DNA of 64,000 nucleotides from NCBI GenBank assembly GCA_018399015.1, contig CP073761.1:1798001-1862000 (forward strand). Reading direction: 5' to 3'. Every line of letters begins with the position of its first letter. The stretch's first letter is position 1. Position numbers and translations under genes: made by a program. The DNA comes from Cyanobium sp. M30B3. GTDB lineage: Bacteria; Cyanobacteriota; Cyanobacteriia; PCC-6307; Cyanobiaceae. Below are positions 1 through 12,328 of this stretch, piece after piece. The notes under the pieces are model-generated. The model searched no databases. It saw only the letters and a list, made by a program, of their open reading frames with translations, and had not been told where the DNA came from.

Positions 1-1
1 G

Positions 2-1135
2 GAGTGGGGCACCCTGATCTTCAACTACAGCCGCAACGAGGTGCGCAACTTCCTGGTGGCCAACCTCGTGTACTGGTTCGAGGAGTTCCATATCGATGGC
101 ATCCGCGTCGATGCGGTGGCCTCGATGCTCTACCGCGACTACCTGCGCCCCGACGGCGAATGGCTGGCCAACGAGCACGGCGGCCGCGAGAACACCGAGG
201 CCGTGCATTTTCTGCAGCAGGCCAACCACGTGCTGTTCCAGCACTTCCCCGGCGCCCTCTCGATCGCCGAGGAATCCACCACCTGGCCGATGGTCACCCA
301 GCCCACCCACATCGGTGGCCTCGGTTTCAACCTCAAGTGGAACATGGGCTGGATGCACGACATGCTCGATTACTTCGAGCTGGATCCCTGGTTCCGCCAG
401 TTCCACCAGAACAATGTGACGTTCTCGATCTGGTACGCCTTCACCGAGAACTTCATGCTCGCCCTCAGCCACGATGAGGTGGTGCACGGCAAGAGCCACC
501 TGCTGCACAAGATGCCCGGCGATGACTGGCAGAAGTTCGCCAATGTGCGGGCCCTGCTGGCCTACATGTGGACCCACCCCGGCAAGAAGACGATCTTCAT
601 GGGGATGGAGTTCGGCCAGCGGGCCGAGTGGAACGTGTGGGGCGACCTGCAGTGGGAGCTGCTCCAGCACGCACCGCATCAGGGCCTGCAGCACCTGGTC
701 GACGATCTCAATACCTTCTACAAGTCGGAGCGGGCGCTCTGGGGCGACGACTTCAGCGAGTACGGCTTCCAGTGGATCGACTGCAATGACAACCGCCACT
801 CGGTGATCAGCTTCATGCGCCGCGAGAGTGCCACCGGCCGCTGGCTGGTGGTGGTGGCCAACTTCACCCCCCAGAGTCACTCCCACTACCGGGTGGGCGT
901 TCCGCTGGAGGGCTTCTACGAGGAGGTGTTCAACACCGATGCCGAGCGCTACGGCGGCAGCAACCTCGGCAACCTGGGCGGCAAGTTCACCGACCAGTGG
1001 TCCATTCATGGCTACGGCAACTCGCTCGATCTCTGCCTGCCACCGCTGAGCGTTCTGGTGTTCCGGCGCGATCCGATCCGCAGCCAGCCACCCAGCGGAG
1101 CAGGGCTGAACACACCCCCACTCACCACGCCCTGA
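2..1135 (+). CDS. glgB: 1,4-alpha-glucan branching enzyme, C-terminal part
   Basis: Forms alpha-1,6 branches in glycogen by cutting and re-joining alpha-1,4 glucan chains in the cytoplasm. Only the last 377 residues are in the window; the frame is open to the left edge, so the start is outside. GH13 landmarks are visible: [10 protein letters not shown] with the nucleophile Asp at residue 37 of the visible part, AEES with the acid/base Glu at 90, and SHDEVVHGK with the transition-state Asp at 158. The all-beta C-terminal domain follows, with a short proline-rich tail. The next gene is convergent, six bases away. The identification is secure; the partial state is only the window edge. Confidence 0.97.
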   Translation, partial: EWGTLIFNYSRNEVRNFLVANLVYWFEEFHIDGIRVDAVASMLYRDYLRPDGEWLANEHGGRENTEAVHFLQQANHVLFQHFPGALSIAEESTTWPMVTQPTHIGGLGFNLKWNMGWMHDMLDYFELDPWFRQFHQNNVTFSIWYAFTENFMLALSHDEVVHGKSHLLHKMPGDDWQKFANVRALLAYMWTHPGKKTIFMGMEFGQRAEWNVWGDLQWELLQHAPHQGLQHLVDDLNTFYKSERALWGDDFSEYGFQWIDCNDNRHSVISFMRRESATGRWLVVVANFTPQSHSHYRVGVPLEGFYEEVFNTDAERYGGSNLGNLGGKFTDQWSIHGYGNSLDLCLPPLSVLVFRRDPIRSQPPSGAGLNTPPLTTP

Positions 1136-1141
1136 CGGCCC

Positions 1142-2380
1142 TCAGCTCGAACCCTCCGGTGGGACCGGGGCGTCCACCGGGGCGTCCTCCCCTGCCGGTG
1201 CGGTGAGGATGCCCCTCGCTTCAAAGCGCTTCCAGATCTCCAGCAGCAGGCCGGCTGTGATGCGCGAAGCCCTGAGCGGATCGGCGATGGTGTAGCTGAG
1301 GCCATAGCGGTTCATCTCCGGCCCGAACTCCACCAGCCGGGCGGTGGCCGGTGGCTGGAGCAGCACATCGGGCTCAGCCGCGGCGATCTCCACCAGCAGG
1401 GCAATGATCTGCACGGGTGGCCAGCTCGCGGCCGCCTGGATCTCCAGCCGGCAGCGACGGGTGCGGTCGCTGCGGGTGTAGGTGGTGGTGGTGTGGGTGA
1501 AGAAGGTCTGGTTGGGTACCACCAGTTCGGCGTTGTCGCTGCCGCGCCAGAGGGTGGCGGCCCGCAGCCCCAGGCGCCGCACCTCGCAGGCCTCACCCTC
1601 GTGCATCAGCACCTCACCGGGACGCACCGACCCCTCGAACAGCAGCCACAGGCCGGAGATGAAGTTGGAGAACACCTCCTTGATGCCGAAACCCAGACCC
1701 ACCGAGAGGCCACCGGCCACGGCCAGCAGTCCGGTCTGGTTGATGCCCAGGGCATTGAAGGCCCACAGCACCCCGAGCGACACCAGCACGTAGCGGATCA
1801 CCAGTTCCAGGGCCCGGCGGCCGCCATCGCCGAGCTGGAGACCGCGCTGGGCGAGCCAGCTCAACCAGGCCGCCGGCAGGGCTGAACCCATCACCACCAG
1901 ATAGAGCAGGGCAGACACCCAGGCCAGTTGCCCCAGCTGAATCGAACTGCCCAGCCACACCCCCAGGGGCAGATCCGCCACCGTCTGCAGGCTGTCGAGG
2001 GCATCGAGGGCCACCAGCCCAACGCCCAGCAGAAACAGGGGGCGCAGGATGCGGCTCACCAGCACGCCATACAGCTCCGGCGGCAGCAGCCGCCCCAGGA
2101 TCTGGGTCTCGAGCAGGCGCAACCCCAGCCAGGCCAGCAGCAGCTCCGCCACCAGCCACACCAGCCCCCAGCGCTGGCCCGCCAGGGCCAACCCCCAGCC
2201 GAGCAGGGCCAGGGCGGGCAGAAGCGGGATCCCCCAGGGCAGACGCCGCAAGCGCAGCGAACGGCGGCGCAGCGGCAGATAGGCCAGCACCAGCACGGCG
2301 ATCGGCAGCAGCTGCAGCAGCACCGCGGGCCGGCTCAGCAGGGCGAACCAGGCCAGGGGTTCCAGGATGAAGCCGCTCAT
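1142..2380 (-). CDS. MscS-family mechanosensitive ion channel
   Basis: Inner-membrane channel of 412 residues, expected to open under membrane tension and release small solutes. Several hydrophobic segments fill the first half. The pore-lining region near residues 215-255 is Gly/Ala rich (GGLSVGLGFGIKEVFSNF) and runs into the beta domain with VPNQTFFTHTTTTY, as in MscS. The start ATG overlaps the stop of the upstream solute-binding lipoprotein gene by four bases (ATGA), so the two are probably co-transcribed and translationally coupled. That pairing is unusual and may indicate an osmolyte-related role, which is inference. Family assignment is firm, substrate unknown. Confidence 0.9.
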   Translation of the reverse strand: MSGFILEPLAWFALLSRPAVLLQLLPIAVLVLAYLPLRRRSLRLRRLPWGIPLLPALALLGWGLALAGQRWGLVWLVAELLLAWLGLRLLETQILGRLLPPELYGVLVSRILRPLFLLGVGLVALDALDSLQTVADLPLGVWLGSSIQLGQLAWVSALLYLVVMGSALPAAWLSWLAQRGLQLGDGGRRALELVIRYVLVSLGVLWAFNALGINQTGLLAVAGGLSVGLGFGIKEVFSNFISGLWLLFEGSVRPGEVLMHEGEACEVRRLGLRAATLWRGSDNAELVVPNQTFFTHTTTTYTRSDRTRRCRLEIQAAASWPPVQIIALLVEIAAAEPDVLLQPPATARLVEFGPEMNRYGLSYTIADPLRASRITAGLLLEIWKRFEARGILTAPAGEDAPVDAPVPPEGSS

Positions 2381-3729
2381 GGCCTGCCCTCCAGCTGCAA
2401 CAGGGCCTCGGCCCCCTGCCGGGGGCTGAACACCCCGGTGACCACCTCATACACCAACTCCTCGATGCGGGGGAGCATGGCCTCCAGCCGGTCGGCTGAA
2501 AACGGCAGAGCGAGCACTTTGCGGTTGACCAGCACCTGCTGCTGGGCCTGGCCCAGGGCCGCCAGCCTTCCGGAGTCGGCAAAGGGGATCGACACCAGCC
2601 CGTTCACCGGCAGGGTGGACTGGTTGGAGAGGGTGATCTGGCGCTGCAGCATCGGATTGAGGGTGAGCAGCGCCAGCTCCTCCGCCAGCCGGCGCTGGCG
2701 GGGGGAGGAATCGCGGCCGAAGGCCCAACCCCGCACAGCCATGTACGGACTGGCCGGTCCTGCCGGTCCAGCGGGGAGGGCGCCCACCCCGAGTCGATCC
2801 CCCATCTTCTGTTCCAGGCTCAGGAGGTAGGGGCTGTAGCAGGGCACCCAGGCGAGGCGCCCGGCGATCAGACCGCTGAGCAGTTCATCCTGATCGCTGG
2901 CGACGTCCACCCGGCTCTGCAGGGCCGCCTGGCGCAACCATTCCAGCCAGGGTTCCAGGGATCTGGGGGTGGGCTGGGCCGTCACCATGCTGCCGCTGCC
3001 GGCCCCTGCGCCGCCGTAGAGCAAGGGCCCCACGGCATCAGTGGCACCGAAGGCGCCGACGGTCCACCACAGACCGATCGGATCGAGGGCCAGACCCATG
3101 GTGGCGCCGGAGGCCGCCAGGGCAAGCAGCTGGTCAACGGTCTGGGGCGGGGCACTGACACGCTCGCGGTCGTAGCAGGCCAGGGTCACCTCACTGGCCA
3201 CCGGCAACGCCACCAGGGCGCCCCGATCGCGCACGTGCTCCAGGATCTGGGGCAGGATGCTCGCTTGCCGCCTGCGGAACGCAACGGTGGGGGGCACGGG
3301 ATCGATCAGCCCCTTGCGATGCAGGGCGATGGCGCGTGAACTGCGCAGCAGCAGGAGATCGGGACCGAGGCCGCGGTGATGCCCCTGGCGCAGATGGTCC
3401 TCCAGCTGGTGTTCATGGACCACCTGCACGTGCAGGTCCACCGTGGGATGGAGGCGCCTGAAGGCCCTGATCACCGGCGCAGCAAGCTGCCTGCTGTCAT
3501 CCAGGCCCATCCCCGAGAGGGTGGAGGAGGCCGGGACGAGATAGATGTGCAGCACCTCGCGGGACAGCTGCTGGCAGCCCTGCAGCAGCGCCAGCACCAC
3601 CAACGACAGGGGAAGCGGGGCCAGGCACGGCCGACATCTGCGCAGCAGGCCAGGCAGGGGGAAAGGCAACCAGGACGCCCGGGGGGCTTCCATTCTTGCG
3701 CCGTTGCCCGCTGGCGCATCCGCAGGCAC
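2377..3729 (-). CDS. Extracellular solute-binding lipoprotein (ABC type, family 1-like)
   Basis: Predicted 450-residue periplasmic substrate-binding lipoprotein. A hydrophobic stretch ends in a lipobox, LLQGC, with the acylated Cys at about residue 52, which is late; a second Met at residue 13 (position 3693) may be the true start and would give a more normal signal peptide. The body ([14 protein letters not shown], then regions resembling carbohydrate-type family 1 binding proteins) suggests sugar or osmolyte binding, but the substrate cannot be read from the sequence. No permease or ATPase is adjacent. It is divergent from hemE with about 45 bases between them and overlaps the mscS-like gene by four bases. 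Confidence 0.75.
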   Translation of the reverse strand: MPADAPAGNGARMEAPRASWLPFPLPGLLRRCRPCLAPLPLSLVVLALLQGCQQLSREVLHIYLVPASSTLSGMGLDDSRQLAAPVIRAFRRLHPTVDLHVQVVHEHQLEDHLRQGHHRGLGPDLLLLRSSRAIALHRKGLIDPVPPTVAFRRRQASILPQILEHVRDRGALVALPVASEVTLACYDRERVSAPPQTVDQLLALAASGATMGLALDPIGLWWTVGAFGATDAVGPLLYGGAGAGSGSMVTAQPTPRSLEPWLEWLRQAALQSRVDVASDQDELLSGLIAGRLAWVPCYSPYLLSLEQKMGDRLGVGALPAGPAGPASPYMAVRGWAFGRDSSPRQRRLAEELALLTLNPMLQRQITLSNQSTLPVNGLVSIPFADSGRLAALGQAQQQVLVNRKVLALPFSADRLEAMLPRIEELVYEVVTGVFSPRQGAEALLQLEGRP

Positions 3730-3774
3730 AAGGGCTGCTCTCGGCTAGGTTTCCGGATCGTCCCCACCCCCTCC

Positions 3775-4833
3775 ATGGCCGAAACCGCTCCCCTGCTGCT
3801 GCGCGCCGCCCGAGGTGAGCAGGTGGAGCGGCCGCCGGTGTGGATGATGCGCCAGGCGGGCCGCTATATGAAGGTGTATCGCGACCTGCGCGACCGCCAC
3901 CCTGGCTTCCGCGAGCGCTCGGAAATCCCCGATCTCTCCTTTGAGATCTCGATGCAGCCCTTCGAGGCCTTCAGGCCCGACGGCGTGATCCTCTTCTCCG
4001 ACATCCTCACGCCGCTGCCGGGCATGGGGATCGACTTCGACATCGTCGAGAGCAAGGGCCCCCTGATCCAGGACCCGATCCGTTCCCTGGCCCAGGTGGA
4101 GGCGCTGCGCCCCCTGCAGCCGGCCGAATCCATGCCCTTCGTGGGCGAGGTGCTCACCCGTCTGCGCCAGGCCGTGGGCAACGAAGCCGCCGTGCTCGGT
4201 TTCGTGGGTGCCCCCTGGACCCTGGCCGCCTACGTGGTGGAGGGCAAGAGCTCCAAGAACTACGCGGTGATCAAGGCCATGGCCTTCCGCGAGCCCGAGC
4301 TGCTGCACAGGCTGCTCGACCACTTCGCCGAATCGATTGCCGCCTACCTGCGCTACCAGATCGATTCCGGCGCCCAGGTGGTGCAGATGTTCGACTCCTG
4401 GGCCGGCCAGCTCAGCCCGATCGACTACGACACCTTCGCCGCGCCCTACCAGAAGAAGGTGGTGGATCTGGTGAAGCAGACCCACCCCGACACCCCCTTC
4501 ATCCTCTACATCTCCGGCAGCGCCGGCGTGATCGAGCGCATGGCGGCCACCGGCGTGGACATCGTGTCGCTCGACTGGACCGTGGACATGGCCGAGGGCC
4601 TGGCCCGCCTGCCCGAGCACGTGGGCGTGCAGGGCAACGTGGACCCCGGCCTGCTGTTCGGCACCCCCGAAGCCATCCAGGCCCGCATTGACGACACCGT
4701 GCGCAAGGCCCGCGGCCGCAAGCACATCCTCAACCTGGGCCACGGCATCCTGCCCGGCACCCCCGAGGAGAACGGCGCCTTCTTCTTCCAGGCCGGCAAG
4801 AGCGTGATGGATCGGCTCGGAGCGACGGCTTGA
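3775..4833 (+). CDS. hemE: Uroporphyrinogen III decarboxylase
   Basis: Converts uroporphyrinogen III to coproporphyrinogen III on the shared heme and chlorophyll route in the cytosol. The 352-residue product has the usual family length and its signatures: [14 protein letters not shown] near the N-terminus, the substrate Asp region [19 protein letters not shown], and [14 protein letters not shown] near the C-terminus. The ATG at 3775 ([15 protein letters not shown]) was chosen because it gives the family length; the frame continues upstream without homology. The stop overlaps the TTG start of the next gene by four bases, so the two form an operon. Confidence 0.97.
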   Translation: MAETAPLLLRAARGEQVERPPVWMMRQAGRYMKVYRDLRDRHPGFRERSEIPDLSFEISMQPFEAFRPDGVILFSDILTPLPGMGIDFDIVESKGPLIQDPIRSLAQVEALRPLQPAESMPFVGEVLTRLRQAVGNEAAVLGFVGAPWTLAAYVVEGKSSKNYAVIKAMAFREPELLHRLLDHFAESIAAYLRYQIDSGAQVVQMFDSWAGQLSPIDYDTFAAPYQKKVVDLVKQTHPDTPFILYISGSAGVIERMAATGVDIVSLDWTVDMAEGLARLPEHVGVQGNVDPGLLFGTPEAIQARIDDTVRKARGRKHILNLGHGILPGTPEENGAFFFQAGKSVMDRLGATA

Positions 4834-5855
4834 GCCAGCGGATCCTGATCACCGGGGCTTCGGGGTGCGTGGGTCAGCACATCGCCGCGCTGCTGCTGCG
4901 CGAGAGCGACGCCGAGCTGCTGCTGCTGCTGCGCGATCCAGCCAAACTCACCGCTGTGCCGGCCGATCACCCGCGCATCACCGTGCTGGTGGGCGATCTG
5001 CGGGATCTCGCCCCCCACGCCGGCGCCATCGCCAGCGCCACCCGCATCGTGCACACCGCCACCGCCTGGGGGGACCCGGAGCGCGCCATGGCCGTGAACG
5101 TGGTGGCGGTGAAGCAGCTGCTGGCGTTCACCAGCCCCGAGTGGCTGGAGCAGGTGCTCTACTTCTCCACGGCCTCGGTGCTGGATCGCCAGCTGCGGCT
5201 GCTGCCCGAGGCGGCCAGCGAGGGCACGGAATACATCCAGACCAAGGCGCTCTGCCTGCAGCAGCTGGAGGAGCACCCCCTGGCGGAACGAATCGTGGCC
5301 CTGTTCCCCACCCTGGTGTTCGGCGGCCGGGTGGATGGCAGCGGGCCCTTCCCCACCAGCTATCTCACCGCCGGCCTGGCCGAGGCCAGCCGCTGGCGCT
5401 GGCTGGCCAAGTGGCTGCGGGTGGACGCCAGCTTCCACTTCATTCACGCGGCCGACATCGCCCGGGTGTGCCTGCACCTGCTCTCGGCGCCCCAGGGCCC
5501 CAACCCCGAACCCGGCCAGGAGCGGGTGCGCCGGCTGGTGCTGGGCCAGCCGGCGGTGAGCGTGAACCACACCGTGCGGCGACTGCTGCGCTGGTGTGGG
5601 GGCTGGATGCCACCGGCGGGGGTGGCCATCACCCCCAGGCTGGTGGAGGCCCTGATCCGGCTGCTGCGGCTGGAGGTCACCGCCTGGGACCGCTTCTCGA
5701 TCCGCCAGCGCCACTTCGTGCACGAGCCGATCAGCCCGCCGGAGCGCTTCGGGCTGGTGAGCCATGCCGCCACGCTGGAGGCGGTGTTCGCCGATGCCGG
5801 CCTGAAGCGCCGGCGGGGGCTCGCGCAGCGGATGTTGCAAATGTTTCGAAGCTGA
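4830..5855 (+). CDS. NAD-dependent epimerase/dehydratase family protein
   Basis: Extended short-chain dehydrogenase of 341 residues with an N-terminal Rossmann fold ([15 protein letters not shown], a GxxGxxG type) and an Asp-Leu stretch after strand 3 ([10 protein letters not shown]). STASV and YIQTKALC fit the Ser/Tyr/Lys catalytic triad. The start is a TTG at 4830 overlapping the hemE stop (TTGA), which predicts translational coupling. This family sits beside hemE in related cyanobacteria, as far as I recall; the substrate is unknown. The last residues are basic. Function beyond nucleotide-sugar or steroid-like reductase chemistry is not supported. Confidence 0.8.
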   Translation: MSQRILITGASGCVGQHIAALLLRESDAELLLLLRDPAKLTAVPADHPRITVLVGDLRDLAPHAGAIASATRIVHTATAWGDPERAMAVNVVAVKQLLAFTSPEWLEQVLYFSTASVLDRQLRLLPEAASEGTEYIQTKALCLQQLEEHPLAERIVALFPTLVFGGRVDGSGPFPTSYLTAGLAEASRWRWLAKWLRVDASFHFIHAADIARVCLHLLSAPQGPNPEPGQERVRRLVLGQPAVSVNHTVRRLLRWCGGWMPPAGVAITPRLVEALIRLLRLEVTAWDRFSIRQRHFVHEPISPPERFGLVSHAATLEAVFADAGLKRRRGLAQRMLQMFRS

Positions 5856-5921
5856 GCAGCCTCAAGCACCTGGCGCCAGCAAACCACTAAGTTTTTCCAG
5901 ACTGTGCTTTGAGCGCCTTCC

Positions 5922-6263
5922 ATGCGCCGACTCCTCTCCCTGATCGCTCTCTGCCTGGCGCTGGTGCTGGGCGCCACCCCCAGCTACGCCGCTGACGTGG
6001 CCCACGGCGGCCAGATCTTCTCCGCCAACTGCGCGGCCTGCCACATGGGCGGTGGCAACGTGGTGAACGCCGAGCGCACCCTCAAGCAGGACGCCCTCGA
6101 GTCGTATCTCGCCAACTACAGCAGCGACCATGAGGCCGCCATCGCCTACCAGGTGACCAACGGCAAGAACGCCATGCCGGCCTTCGGCGGCAAGCTCAGC
6201 GAAGGCGACATCGCCGACGTGGCTGCCTACGTGGAAGACATGGCCGCCAAGGGCTGGGCCTGA
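5922..6263 (+). CDS. petJ: Cytochrome c6
   Basis: Soluble lumenal cytochrome carrying electrons from cytochrome b6f to photosystem I, alternative to plastocyanin. The precursor is 113 residues: a signal peptide (MRRLLSLIALCLALVLGATPSYA) with an AYA-type cleavage site, then the mature domain beginning ADVAHGGQIF. The heme-binding motif CAACH is at about residues 37-41, and the axial Met lies in NAMPAFGG. The C-terminal helix VAAYVEDMAAKGW is typical. It is followed at once by a strong intrinsic terminator. Confidence 0.96.
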   Translation: MRRLLSLIALCLALVLGATPSYAADVAHGGQIFSANCAACHMGGGNVVNAERTLKQDALESYLANYSSDHEAAIAYQVTNGKNAMPAFGGKLSEGDIADVAAYVEDMAAKGWA

Positions 6264-6294
6264 TCCAGCATTGCACCGGACGTTTGTCCACCAT

Positions 6295-6319
6295 GCCCCG
6301 GCTGCGGCCGGGGCTTTTT
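6295..6319 (+). terminator. Intrinsic terminator after petJ
   Basis: Perfect GC-rich stem GCCCCGGC / GCCGGGGC with a four-base loop, followed directly by a run of five T. It lies 32 bases past the cytochrome c6 stop on the same strand. Confidence 0.9.
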
Positions 6320-6378
6320 CATGGGTGCAACCTGGAGCGCAGGCGATCCACAGCACACGGCAGCCTGGGCCGACCCGC

Positions 6379-6612
6379 TCAGGTCGGTGACTGGTCTTGC
6401 CTGCGAGCCGCCAGCACCGCCAGATAGAGCTCCTCGGGCACATCGCGGATGTCGTACTCGCTCGGCAACACGCCATGCACATGGCGATGCACCGCCAGCC
6501 AGCAGTTGCGCTCAGGATCGGCACTTGTGGCATCGAAGTCGCGCGAGGCTTCAGCAAGCTGCTGCACGAGCTCGGGGGAAGCCTGGTGAGGAGCGGCGGA
6601 CGACGCATCCAT
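6379..6612 (-). CDS. Small hypothetical protein
   Basis: Predicted 77-residue soluble protein starting MDASSAAPHQ. The frame continues 26 codons upstream in low-complexity sequence, so the ATG at 6612 was chosen. The central part (NCWLAVHRHVHGVLPSEYDI followed by a Leu-rich helix) looks like a real folded domain and not a shadow of another frame. I do not recognise the family. It is convergent with petJ and divergent from the small secreted protein at 6678. Confidence 0.55.
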   Translation of the reverse strand: MDASSAAPHQASPELVQQLAEASRDFDATSADPERNCWLAVHRHVHGVLPSEYDIRDVPEELYLAVLAARRQDQSPT

Positions 6613-6677
6613 GGGGGTCGATGGGGAGAGGGAGTGACGGGGCGGGCAGACTGGGCGGACGAGCGCGCCCGACCGGC

Positions 6678-6959
6678 ATGATGCCCGCAACTCCAGCTGC
6701 CCTGTCGACCCTTATGAGCCTGGCGCTGCTGGCCACTCCAGCCCTGGCCCAGACGCGACCCGGCAATGGTTGCCCGCTGATCGTGCCCGTCAGCCAGGCG
6801 GAACTGCAGCCCCTGCGCATCCGCCGCGACCAGGTGGCGGGCAAGAACGCCAGGGGCTGTCTCTCACCCGCCGATGCGATCTACGGGCCGGACGGTTGCC
6901 CCCAGCGGCTCTGCGGCGGGAACGCCGGCGTGATTCAGCTGCCGCCGCCGCTGCCGTAG
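6678..6959 (+). CDS. Small secreted protein, unknown function
   Basis: About 93 residues with a clear Sec signal peptide (hydrophobic core LMSLALLATPALAQ, cleavage after ALA). The mature part has four Cys (NGCPLI, RGCLSP, DGCPQR, LCGGN), suggesting two disulfides in the periplasm or lumen, and includes LQPLRIRRDQVAGKNARGC. It is comparable in size and Cys pattern to the secreted protein at 14936 but not obviously homologous. Its 3' end overlaps the 3' end of the convergent Gly-rich gene by 25 bases. Two ATGs in tandem (6678, 6681) make the exact start uncertain. Confidence 0.65.
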   Translation: MMPATPAALSTLMSLALLATPALAQTRPGNGCPLIVPVSQAELQPLRIRRDQVAGKNARGCLSPADAIYGPDGCPQRLCGGNAGVIQLPPPLP

Positions 6960-7624
6960 GCCACCTGGCACACGGCGTTGAGCAGCTGGGCCTGGTCGGC
7001 ATTGCTGGGCACCTGGCCGTTGAGCAGGCCGTCCTGGCAGTTGGCGGCCCCCATCAGATCGGTGTTGCCCACGCCGTAGTTGAAGCTCACGCCGGCCGTG
7101 CCAACCGACTCGACGCTGCCGAAGTTGAGCTGGTAGCTGGTCTGCGGCACCACGATCACGGTGGACTGCTGGTTGGCCGCCTCGTTCACCAGGCCGGTGA
7201 TCGCAGCGCCGGTGGCCAGGCCGGCCACGCCCCAGGCGGCGGCGCTGGCACCCCACCAGCCCCAGCCACCCCAGCCGCGATACCAGCCGGCATTCCAGGG
7301 CCGGGCACCCCAGTAGCCGCCATTGCGCCAGCCCTCGTGCCAGCCGCCGTAGCCGCGGTTGTAGAAGTTGTTATGAACATTGATGCGGTCGTTGTTGAAG
7401 CTGCCGCGCACCCCACCCCCGTACATCGGGTGATCGCCGGCGCGGCCGTTGTGGTAGCCACCGGCACGGCCACCGCCGTGAAAGCCGCCACCGCCACCGC
7501 CACGGGCCATCGCGGGCTGCACGGCCAGCGGACTCAGCAGCAGCAGGGCGGTGCACGCCAGTGCCGACCAACGACGGGACGGGCGCGCCAGCAAGGAGCG
7601 GGAATGGGAACGGGCCAGAGTCAT
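6935..7624 (-). CDS. Secreted Gly/Tyr/Trp-rich protein
   Basis: 229-residue exported protein of unknown function. A twin-arginine-like basic N-terminus (RPSRRWSAL) precedes a hydrophobic core and an AMA cleavage site. Then comes a low-complexity region of Gly, Trp, Tyr, Asn and Arg (about residues 40-115: GGGGGGFHGGGRAGG and repeated WR/GW units), a short Ala/Gly hydrophobic segment (AAAWGVAGLATGAAITGL), and a C-terminal domain with two Cys (ANCQDGL, NAVCQVAYG). This suggests an envelope protein. The ATG at 7624 was preferred to an upstream in-frame start because it places the signal peptide normally. Confidence 0.7.
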   Translation of the reverse strand: MTLARSHSRSLLARPSRRWSALACTALLLLSPLAVQPAMARGGGGGGFHGGGRAGGYHNGRAGDHPMYGGGVRGSFNNDRINVHNNFYNRGYGGWHEGWRNGGYWGARPWNAGWYRGWGGWGWWGASAAAWGVAGLATGAAITGLVNEAANQQSTVIVVPQTSYQLNFGSVESVGTAGVSFNYGVGNTDLMGAANCQDGLLNGQVPSNADQAQLLNAVCQVAYGSGGGS

Positions 7625-7914
7625 GGAAACAAGCGGCGCAGAGGGCGCCCTCACATTGGTTTGATAGCCGAAGCGTCCATCGCTGCGGCGGCCAGGCATC
7701 AAACGCAACAATTCCAGCGCAAACTTCAGGCGCAAGAACCCGATCGATCAACCCCTGCCGGGGCCCCGCCTGGATGGGGGTTAACCGACTGCGGCGATCG
7801 GCCGTCCCACCCCCTGGGCGGAGGACCGACCCAATCCCGACGGCCCTCCCCTCTGCCGTGCCGGGTAAACGGCCATACGGTGCGAACAGCTGATCAAACC
7901 CGGGAGTCACCCTG

Positions 7915-10551
<2,637 letters not shown>

Positions 10552-10572
10552 GCATGGTGGCCCCGGCGCGGC

Positions 10573-11346
10573 TCAGCGTGCCAGGGCCTCGCGGATGGCC
10601 GGGGTGTCGGCCCAGCTCCAGGGCCCCTCGCGCACCGGCGTGATGCCGAGCTCGGCCCGCAGCTCCTCGAGGTTCTGCTCAAAGCGGTCCTCCCAGAGCA
10701 CCGGGAACAGGGGCTGGGCGGCCGCGCCCATCTCCAGGCCCTGGCTGATCATCCGCAGGGAATAGGCGGTGGTGCGGGCCTGTTCCGCCGGACTCTCCAG
10801 CTCATCGATCGGCGTGTCGGTTCGCAGCCAGCTCATCAGCAGGGCGATCAAATCGGTGAAGGCCAGGCCGGGATGGCTGAACTGGGCCACGCTGATGCTG
10901 ATCACCCCCAGCTCGCCGAAGTTGTCGAGGCTGAATCCGCTCACGATGTGGTGAATATCGTGGGTGGCATACACCCGGTAATTGATGTAGTCGGCGTCTT
11001 CCTCCAGGTTGTTGTAGTAGGAGGGTTCGGGGAAGAAGTTGATGTCGTAGCCCATCGCCTGCAAGGCGGTGGCATAGGTGTGGCCCAGGCTGCCCCGCGG
11101 CATCGCCAACAACTGCTCACTGTTGTAGGGCCCGCAGAGGCGCCGCTCCTCGATCAGGGCCTGGCAGGCGGGATTGCGGGCCAGGCGCTTGCGGCAGTGC
11201 TGCATCGGCCGGGAGTCGCGCAGCCGGTGGGAGAGCAGAAACACGTTCTCCGCCGACTGGCCCGCCCCCAGGGCCAGATCCGCCAGTTCCAGGAACTGCT
11301 GCACGTTCTCGGCGGTGGCGATCTGATCGAGATAGCGAAAGCCCAT
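10573..11346 (-). CDS. COQ4-like protein
   Basis: 257-residue protein with the COQ4 metal motif HDxxH-x11-E: HDIHH at residues 129-133 and Glu at 145. In eukaryotes COQ4 serves ubiquinone biosynthesis; cyanobacteria make plastoquinone, so the cyanobacterial role is open. Most of the product is helical and soluble. It is convergent with clpB, 21 bases away, and its start is about 95 bases from a 15-bp tandem repeat on the far side. Family call is good, function is inference. Confidence 0.8.
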   Translation of the reverse strand: MGFRYLDQIATAENVQQFLELADLALGAGQSAENVFLLSHRLRDSRPMQHCRKRLARNPACQALIEERRLCGPYNSEQLLAMPRGSLGHTYATALQAMGYDINFFPEPSYYNNLEEDADYINYRVYATHDIHHIVSGFSLDNFGELGVISISVAQFSHPGLAFTDLIALLMSWLRTDTPIDELESPAEQARTTAYSLRMISQGLEMGAAAQPLFPVLWEDRFEQNLEELRAELGITPVREGPWSWADTPAIREALAR

Positions 11347-11441
11347 ACCAAATGCAATGGCCGCACCACGACCCTAACCAGCGCCACCACCATGAACACA
11401 ACAGCTTCACCCTGGTCCCGGATCGAGGAGGAGGTTTGCCG

Positions 11442-11531
11442 CCGTGGTTCCAGATGCCGTGGTTCCAGATGCCGTGGTTCCAGATGCCGTGGTTCCAGAT
11501 GCCGTGGTTCCAGATGCCGTGGTTCCAGATG
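11442..11531. repeat. 15-bp tandem repeat, six perfect copies
   Basis: Six uninterrupted identical copies of CCGTGGTTCCAGATG. Because 15 is a multiple of three, each frame stays open. A small plus-strand frame starting ATG at 11392 would read through it and end at 11532 as a 46-residue peptide (MNTTASPWSRIEEEV then RCRGS repeats), but there is no sign that it is translated. The array lies between the COQ4-like gene start and the DUF2721 gene end. Confidence 0.95.
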
Positions 11532-11552
11532 AAGAGGAACTGTTGCAGAGGC

Positions 11553-12011
11553 TCAGAAGTTGCTGGCGATGCGACTGCCCAGCCTGATCTCCAGCACCAG
11601 CGTCAGCACCGCGGCCATCAACAGGCCCATGGCCAGCATGAACAGAACCGCCACCAGAGGCGAGAGATCAAACCGCGTCACCACCCCCACGAACAACAGC
11701 ATCACCAGGCTGGCCACTGTGAGGAAACTGAGGGTGGCCAAGGTGATCGCGGCGATACTCAGACGCAGACGCCGGCGCTGCAGCTGCAGTTCGATCCGCA
11801 ACGCAGGTGGAATTTCCGGGGCATGGCCCAGCAGGCGCTCCTGGGCGTCATGGTCACGGCGGTGCTGCAGAAGCCGATCCACCACACGGCTGAGGCGAGT
11901 GGTGAGCACTCCCAGCAAGCCGCTGATGCCGGCCAGCAGGAACACCGGTGACACGGACAACTGAATCGCCCGGGCCAGCGACTCCACGCCAGGTTCACAG
12001 CCCAGGCTCAT
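11553..12011 (-). CDS. DUF2721 family membrane protein
   Basis: 152-residue integral membrane protein. A helix near the N-terminus (SVSPVFLLAGISGLLGVLTTRL) is followed by a basic cytoplasmic stretch with conserved-looking RVVDRLLQHRR, then two long C-terminal hydrophobic segments. This matches DUF2721, common in cyanobacteria and proteobacteria, with no known function. The ATG at 12011 (MSLGCEPGVESLARAIQLSV) was chosen. It lies ten bases downstream of the pterin dehydratase gene, in the same direction. Confidence 0.75.
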   Translation of the reverse strand: MSLGCEPGVESLARAIQLSVSPVFLLAGISGLLGVLTTRLSRVVDRLLQHRRDHDAQERLLGHAPEIPPALRIELQLQRRRLRLSIAAITLATLSFLTVASLVMLLFVGVVTRFDLSPLVAVLFMLAMGLLMAAVLTLVLEIRLGSRIASNF

Positions 12012-12021
12012 GGATCCGACC

Positions 12022-12306
12022 TCAGAGCAGTTGCTCGATGCGGCGAGCCAGCTCCACATCCAAGCTGGAGAGGCCGCCGGTGTCGTGGGTGGTGAGGGCG
12101 ATCGTCACCCGGTTCCACACGTTGCTCCACTCGGGATGATGGCCCAGGGCCTCGGCCGCCAGGGCCACCCGGGCCATGAAGCCGAAGGCAGCGGAGAAGT
12201 CTGCGAAGCGCAGCTCGCGCTGCAGCTTGCCGTTCTCCAGCTGCCAGCCTGGAAGTTCGGCCGGCAGGGCATTGATCTGCTCAGGCGTGAGGGGAATGGC
12301 GGCCAT
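12022..12306 (-). CDS. 4a-hydroxytetrahydrobiopterin dehydratase (pterin carbinolamine dehydratase)
   Basis: 94-residue enzyme that dehydrates pterin-4a-carbinolamine. The family core is visible: [17 protein letters not shown], then [32 protein letters not shown], with the active-site His pair (GHHPEW) and His in TTHD. In cyanobacteria, which generally lack phenylalanine hydroxylase, the protein may act in other pterin chemistry or as an assembly factor. It is part of a minus-strand run with HIT, YjbQ and DUF2721 genes. Confidence 0.92.
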   Translation of the reverse strand: MAAIPLTPEQINALPAELPGWQLENGKLQRELRFADFSAAFGFMARVALAAEALGHHPEWSNVWNRVTIALTTHDTGGLSSLDVELARRIEQLL

Positions 12307-12328
12307 GGGGAAGGGGCGGCAGGTGCCT

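Noticed and set aside
3745-5840. Long open frames antisense to hemE and the epimerase gene
   Set aside because: Same GC-bias effect; the sense genes have clear family motifs.
10873-11532. Plus-strand frame running antisense to the COQ4-like gene into the 15-bp repeats
   Set aside because: The first part is a shadow; only the last 46 codons (from 11392) are independent and consist mostly of the repeat.
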